Below, one piece after another: positions 4,131 through 6,417 of a stretch of DNA of 6,417 nt (its first letter is position 1; every line of letters begins with the position of its first letter). A program made the position numbers and the translations under genes. The notes beneath the pieces are model-generated. The model saw only the letters and a list, made by a program, of their open reading frames with translations, did no database searches and was not told the DNA's origin. The stretch is from Trichodesmium sp. MAG_R04 (lineage in GTDB: Bacteria > Cyanobacteriota > Cyanobacteriia > Cyanobacteriales > Microcoleaceae): contig JAKQYG010000244.1 of NCBI GenBank assembly GCA_023356515.1, positions 1 through 6,417 on the forward strand, given 5' to 3'.

Positions 4131-5558
4131 CTAAAAATTACTAGTATCATAAAATTTGGAGCGCGCTAAATCTTCAACGACACGAACTTCTACAATACCC
4201 TCTGGTTCAATGGTGACAGAACGAGGAGAAGTAAAAAGAATACTACTAGCTCCAAGAGCTGCTCCTGCCAAGAAACCAAAACCTGAACTCGTTAACAGTA
4301 ATAAAGCTAATCCCCCACCAGTACTACTACCTGCTAAAACCCTTTCATCAAAATCACGGTGTCCTCGGATCAATTCAGATTGAGCTGCAAAAGGGATAAA
4401 ACGACCATTCAAATATATGGCTCTGGCGATAAATTGGCTCCCATTACTATTAGTATTAAAACCACCGAGTACAGGTGTTTTAGCTGGTACTATAATTTTA
4501 CCAGATTGATCAGCGATCGCTTCTTGAAGAAGCAAGACTTCCTGTATCTCTATACCCTGTGGTAGTGGAAATTCGACCGTGGGGTAAATTAAATTTATTA
4601 CTTCTCCTTTTTCAATTAAAATAGAACCATCATCCTGAGATTGATTATCTCCTGAAGTTCGAGGTAAAGTTTCTCCAAAAGAAATGATATCAACTGATTC
4701 GGTAGTGCTGTAGTTTTGTTCTTCCACAGGTTCTGGTTCTGGGGGAGGCGGAACAAAATTATCTTCAGTTTGTTTAACTTGGAGTGGTGGCAATTCCCCA
4801 ATATCAGAGGGTGTAGTAGGAGACTTTTTATTACCTAAAGCGTCTATTAATGGAAATCTGACATTACCTGGTTTATCAGTGGGAATAACTAGGAATGGAA
4901 TGGAAGGAACTGCTAAAGGTGGAGGGCTCGCTAGAGAAGATATTGCTTTGGGTGGGGTCTCTAGAAAGCCTACTTTCTCTTGCTTTGGTGAAGTAGAAGA
5001 TTGATTATCTTCTGGTTTGGTAGATTCAGAATTTTCTAGTTCTGTAGTTTCTGTCAATGTTGTTGTTGGTGTAACAGAATCTCCATCCAAAACTATTGCT
5101 TCTGTTAGAGTTGAGATTTCTTCCTCACTCATAAGTAAACGCAACTGCCAACTATTGTCTTCCGGTGCGACCTGTTCTAATTTGACTTTTTTAGCAGACA
5201 TAACTATCTCTGGAGCAAAATCTATAATTACTTTTGCTTGTTGTGATCCCTCTTGAGAGAGATTAACTCTACGCACTAGCCCTGTTGGATATAATTCAGT
5301 TACATCTACACTAACTTTGGTATCTGGAATATAGATAACTAGACGAGTAGGTTTACTTTCAACAGAATAAGTCGGAATTGCACCTACTGGGAGAGTAAAC
5401 TGAAGTTGATGATTATCTGGGTCAAAAAACCAGTTTGTTAAGAAAGCAGCCCAAACTGGCACTGGAAAACTAAAATTAATTGTTAGTGTTCCCACTAAGG
5501 TAATCAATTGTAATCGAGATTTTAATTTTGATAGATTTTTTGGATGTTGACTTACCAT
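4131..5558 (-). CDS. Secreted AMIN-domain protein with a VirB10/TrbI-like C-terminal region
   Basis: This 475-residue envelope protein begins with a signal peptide: basic residues K7, K11, K13, R15, a hydrophobic core to about 35, and a VWA site with likely cleavage after A37. Residues 39-142 look like an AMIN domain, the beta-rich module that binds peptidoglycan or envelope partners in amidases and type IV pilus secretins; note FLTNWFFDP, then RLVIYIPDT and VRRVNLSQ. A Pro/Thr/Ser/Glu-rich spacer (about 155-310, including VPPPPEPEPVEE) follows. The C-terminal part (311-465) has IEKGEVINLIYPTV, a GKIIVPAKTPVLGGF block resembling the 'stable, tunable' strands of VirB10/TrbI barrels, a Gly-rich hydrophobic stretch (411-443), and a closing VTIEPEGIVEVRVVEDL. 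The VirB10 link is my inference from pattern, not a search. No amidase catalytic domain is present. The ATG at 5556-5558 is backed by AAAGGA eight bases upstream. It is divergent from ppk with no obvious functional tie. Confidence 0.83.
   Translation of the reverse strand: MVSQHPKNLSKLKSRLQLITLVGTLTINFSFPVPVWAAFLTNWFFDPDNHQLQFTLPVGAIPTYSVESKPTRLVIYIPDTKVSVDVTELYPTGLVRRVNLSQEGSQQAKVIIDFAPEIVMSAKKVKLEQVAPEDNSWQLRLLMSEEEISTLTEAIVLDGDSVTPTTTLTETTELENSESTKPEDNQSSTSPKQEKVGFLETPPKAISSLASPPPLAVPSIPFLVIPTDKPGNVRFPLIDALGNKKSPTTPSDIGELPPLQVKQTEDNFVPPPPEPEPVEEQNYSTTESVDIISFGETLPRTSGDNQSQDDGSILIEKGEVINLIYPTVEFPLPQGIEIQEVLLLQEAIADQSGKIIVPAKTPVLGGFNTNSNGSQFIARAIYLNGRFIPFAAQSELIRGHRDFDERVLAGSSTGGGLALLLLTSSGFGFLAGAALGASSILFTSPRSVTIEPEGIVEVRVVEDLARSKFYDTSNF
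4513..4520. other. HIP1 octamer GCGATCGC
   Basis: This perfect palindromic HIP1 site is inside the AMIN-protein gene, in the codons for AIAD (residues 347-350). HIP1 is highly over-represented in many cyanobacterial genomes and supports the taxonomic call. It is the only exact copy I see in the window. Confidence 0.85.
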
Positions 5559-5566
5559 AAGACTAT

Positions 5567-5572
5567 TCCTTT
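5567..5572 (-). promoter_or_regulatory. Ribosome binding site of the AMIN-domain gene
   Basis: AAAGGA on the minus strand, eight bases before the ATG at 5556-5558, is the clearest Shine-Dalgarno sequence in the window and fixes the start. Confidence 0.65.
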
Positions 5573-5592
5573 AGAGGGGTTTGGGGGTTAAG

Positions 5593-5640
5593 TATCCCAT
5601 TGTATGTTCTGCATCAAGTTGGGATATATGGACATCCCAA
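5593..5640 (-). promoter_or_regulatory. Leader of the AMIN gene with two competing stems
   Basis: On the minus strand, TTGGGAT (5634-5640) can pair with ATCCCAA (5619-5625) through an 8-nt loop. The latter's TATCCCA core (5620-5626) can instead pair with the downstream TGGGATA (5593-5599). Both stems are perfect over 7 bp but exclude each other. They lie 35-82 bases upstream of the start codon. Confidence 0.35.
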
Positions 5641-5689
5641 GGAGTATATGCTATAAATATACTATATTATCATTGATCAAAAGCTAGAA

Positions 5690-5713
5690 AAGTCTTTGTT
5701 TGCAACAAAGCTT
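5690..5713. repeat. Bulged 10-bp hairpin with a 3-nt loop
   Basis: AAG (5690-5692), a bulged T and CTTTGTT (5694-5700) face AACAAAG (5704-5710) and CTT (5711-5713) around the loop TGC. It is the most compact hairpin in the window. No T-run directly follows on the plus strand; on the minus strand CTTTTC follows loosely. It lies between the divergent AMIN and ppk genes. Confidence 0.45.
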
Positions 5714-5783
5714 AGGTTCGACAAATTAAATTTCTCAAGTTTATGGTACTATTAGGGTATTTTTTTTTTGAAAAGATTACATT

Positions 5784-5803
5784 AATAAAATAGGATTGCT
5801 ATA
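5784..5803. repeat. 20-bp dispersed repeat, copy 2
   Basis: This is identical to 599-618 in sequence and orientation. Here it is followed at once by TATAAT (5804-5809), so the repeat abuts a potential -10 box 160 bp upstream of ppk. Copy 1 ends in TATA followed by GT, also giving a -10-like TATAGT. Confidence 0.7.
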
Positions 5804-5809
5804 TATAAT
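5804..5809 (+). promoter_or_regulatory. Candidate -10 box upstream of ppk
   Basis: This is a perfect TATAAT, about 154 bp before the ppk ATG. No well-spaced -35 is seen: TTACAT at 5777-5782 is 21 bp away, so an activator-dependent promoter or a chance match are both possible. An alternative TATAAA at 5893-5898 is nearer the gene but also lacks a -35. Confidence 0.25.
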
Positions 5810-5962
5810 ATTTAATTGAGGGGAATATGTTAGTAAGAAGAAAATAACCAATTCTGTTTCTGACTATTCTTTTTCTTTTCCCCGTAATAAACTATAAAAT
5901 ATACTTTACAAGCAATAAAGACTAGCTTAAGATAAATGTGAATTTAAACCCTCTAATTAACC

Positions 5963-6417
5963 ATGTCCAAAAATAAAAAAAATACAGTAGAAACTCCTGT
6001 AGAAAAAAATCTTAGTAACCCACAATACTATTTTAACAGAGAATTTAGCTGGTTAGAGTTTAACCGTAGGGTTTTATCTGAAGGTCTAGACCCTCGGACT
6101 CCCTTATTAGAACGTTTAAAATTTTTAGGAATTTTTAGTTCTAACTTAGATGAATATTTTATGGTTAGGGTAGCAGTTCTGAAAAAACAAATAGAAGCTG
6201 AAGTATATAAGTTAACTCCTGACGGTCATAGTCCTCAAGAACAACTAGATGGAATTAATCAAATACTATTACCAATGTTTTTTTTACAACACCAATTCTT
6301 TGAGAAAAAATTACGACCAGAATTAGGTAAAAATGGCATTTATATCCTAAATTATATAGATTTAAATCAAGAACAAAAAACATATCTAAAAAACTATTTT
6401 GAAGAACATGTATTTCC
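5963..6417 (+). CDS. ppk: Polyphosphate kinase (PPK1), N-terminal part, truncated by the window end
   Basis: The first 151 codons are present and open to the right edge. PPK1 reversibly moves the gamma-phosphate of ATP onto a growing polyphosphate chain, making the phosphate-storage granules of cyanobacteria. A short Lys/Asn-rich tail (1-20) leads into the N-terminal domain with its hallmark YYFNREFSWLEFNRRVL (22-38), then DPRTPLLERLKFLGIFSSNL (43-62) and DEYFMVRVAVLKKQIEA, containing the conserved SSNLDE motif at the nucleotide site. The head domain and the catalytic domain with its phospho-histidine lie beyond the window. The ATG at 5963 is the first in frame that gives the normal N-terminus; no Shine-Dalgarno sequence is visible. 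Pho-box-like sequences near the start are not convincing. Residue 41 is Gly where I would expect Ala in the usual 'VL-EA' context, a minor variation. Confidence 0.94.
   Translation, partial: MSKNKKNTVETPVEKNLSNPQYYFNREFSWLEFNRRVLSEGLDPRTPLLERLKFLGIFSSNLDEYFMVRVAVLKKQIEAEVYKLTPDGHSPQEQLDGINQILLPMFFLQHQFFEKKLRPELGKNGIYILNYIDLNQEQKTYLKNYFEEHVF

Larger units (their letters stand above)
5559..5962. other. Divergent regulatory interval between the AMIN gene and ppk
   Basis: No gene is seen in these 404 bases. A six-codon frame at 5827-5847 has a GAGGGG before it but is too short to call. The interval contains the AMIN-gene leader with alternative hairpins (5593-5640), a 10-bp bulged hairpin (5690-5713), a run of ten Ts (5760-5769), the second copy of the 20-bp repeat (5784-5803) and candidate -10 boxes for ppk at 5804-5809 and 5893-5898. 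Confidence 0.65.

Noticed and set aside
4156..5256. Several plus- and minus-strand frames of 60-80 codons inside the AMIN-protein gene.
   Set aside because: They overlap a long gene with a clear signal peptide and ribosome binding site; their Ser- and Lys-rich composition follows from the reverse reading of that gene.
5675..5680. TTGATC on the minus strand as a -35 for the AMIN gene.
   Set aside because: At 17 bp spacing the -10 would be TTTATA, and nearby TATAGT is too close; the region is so AT-rich that such matches are expected.
5827..5847. A six-codon frame (MLVRRK) preceded by GAGGGG, upstream of ppk.
   Set aside because: It is too short and the spacing from GAGGGG to the ATG is only three bases; a leader peptide cannot be argued from this alone.
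5926..5963. Pho-box-like octamers (CTTAAGAT, TTTAAACC, ATTAACCA) before ppk.
   Set aside because: The cyanobacterial Pho box needs tandem octamers at an 11-bp period; these are spaced 17 and 13 bp apart, each deviates from consensus, and the last overlaps the start codon.

Overview
The window is an AT-rich piece of cyanobacterial chromosome, most likely from a filamentous, low-GC lineage with roomy intergenic DNA. The evidence is a PNPase C-terminus, a ClpS1-type adaptor and a polyphosphate kinase N-terminus that all read like cyanobacterial family members. Two further proteins, one DUF3172-like and one with an AMIN-type domain, belong to families typical of cyanobacteria. There is also a perfect HIP1 octamer (GCGATCGC) and a GTCAAAA heptamer repeat of the kind common in these genomes. 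The exact genus cannot be fixed from the sequence alone.

Layout, left to right: the 3' end of pnp (+, 1-280); a convergent, gene-free interval of about 400 bp with several inverted repeats (281-677); a minus-strand run of a REC-GGDEF response regulator (678-1631), a CPBP-family intramembrane protease (1874-2740) and clpS (2811-3098); a divergent interval of 387 bp carrying promoters in both directions (3099-3485); a small single-span DUF3172-like membrane protein (+, 3486-3995); a short convergent gap with a perfect 11-bp hairpin that probably terminates transcription from both sides (3996-4130); a secreted AMIN-domain protein with a VirB10/TrbI-like C-terminal region (-, 4131-5558); a 404-bp divergent interval (5559-5962); and the 5' part of ppk (+, 5963 to the window end).

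Functionally these are mostly housekeeping and signalling genes: RNA turnover (PNPase), c-di-GMP synthesis under phospho-receiver control, N-degron proteolysis through Clp (ClpS), a membrane protease, an envelope protein and polyphosphate synthesis. clpS and the CPBP gene are 70 bp apart on the same strand, behind one good promoter, and could be co-transcribed. The GGDEF gene lies 242 bp further on and probably has its own promoter.

There is no CRISPR array, no recognisable RNA gene, no intact insertion sequence and no obvious new multi-gene system. The points most worth following are an exact 20-bp repeat shared by two distant intergenic regions, a 13-bp tandem operator-like repeat over the DUF3172-like promoter, the AMIN plus VirB10-like architecture, four spaced cysteines in the DUF3172-like protein, and mutually exclusive hairpins in the leader of the AMIN-protein gene.
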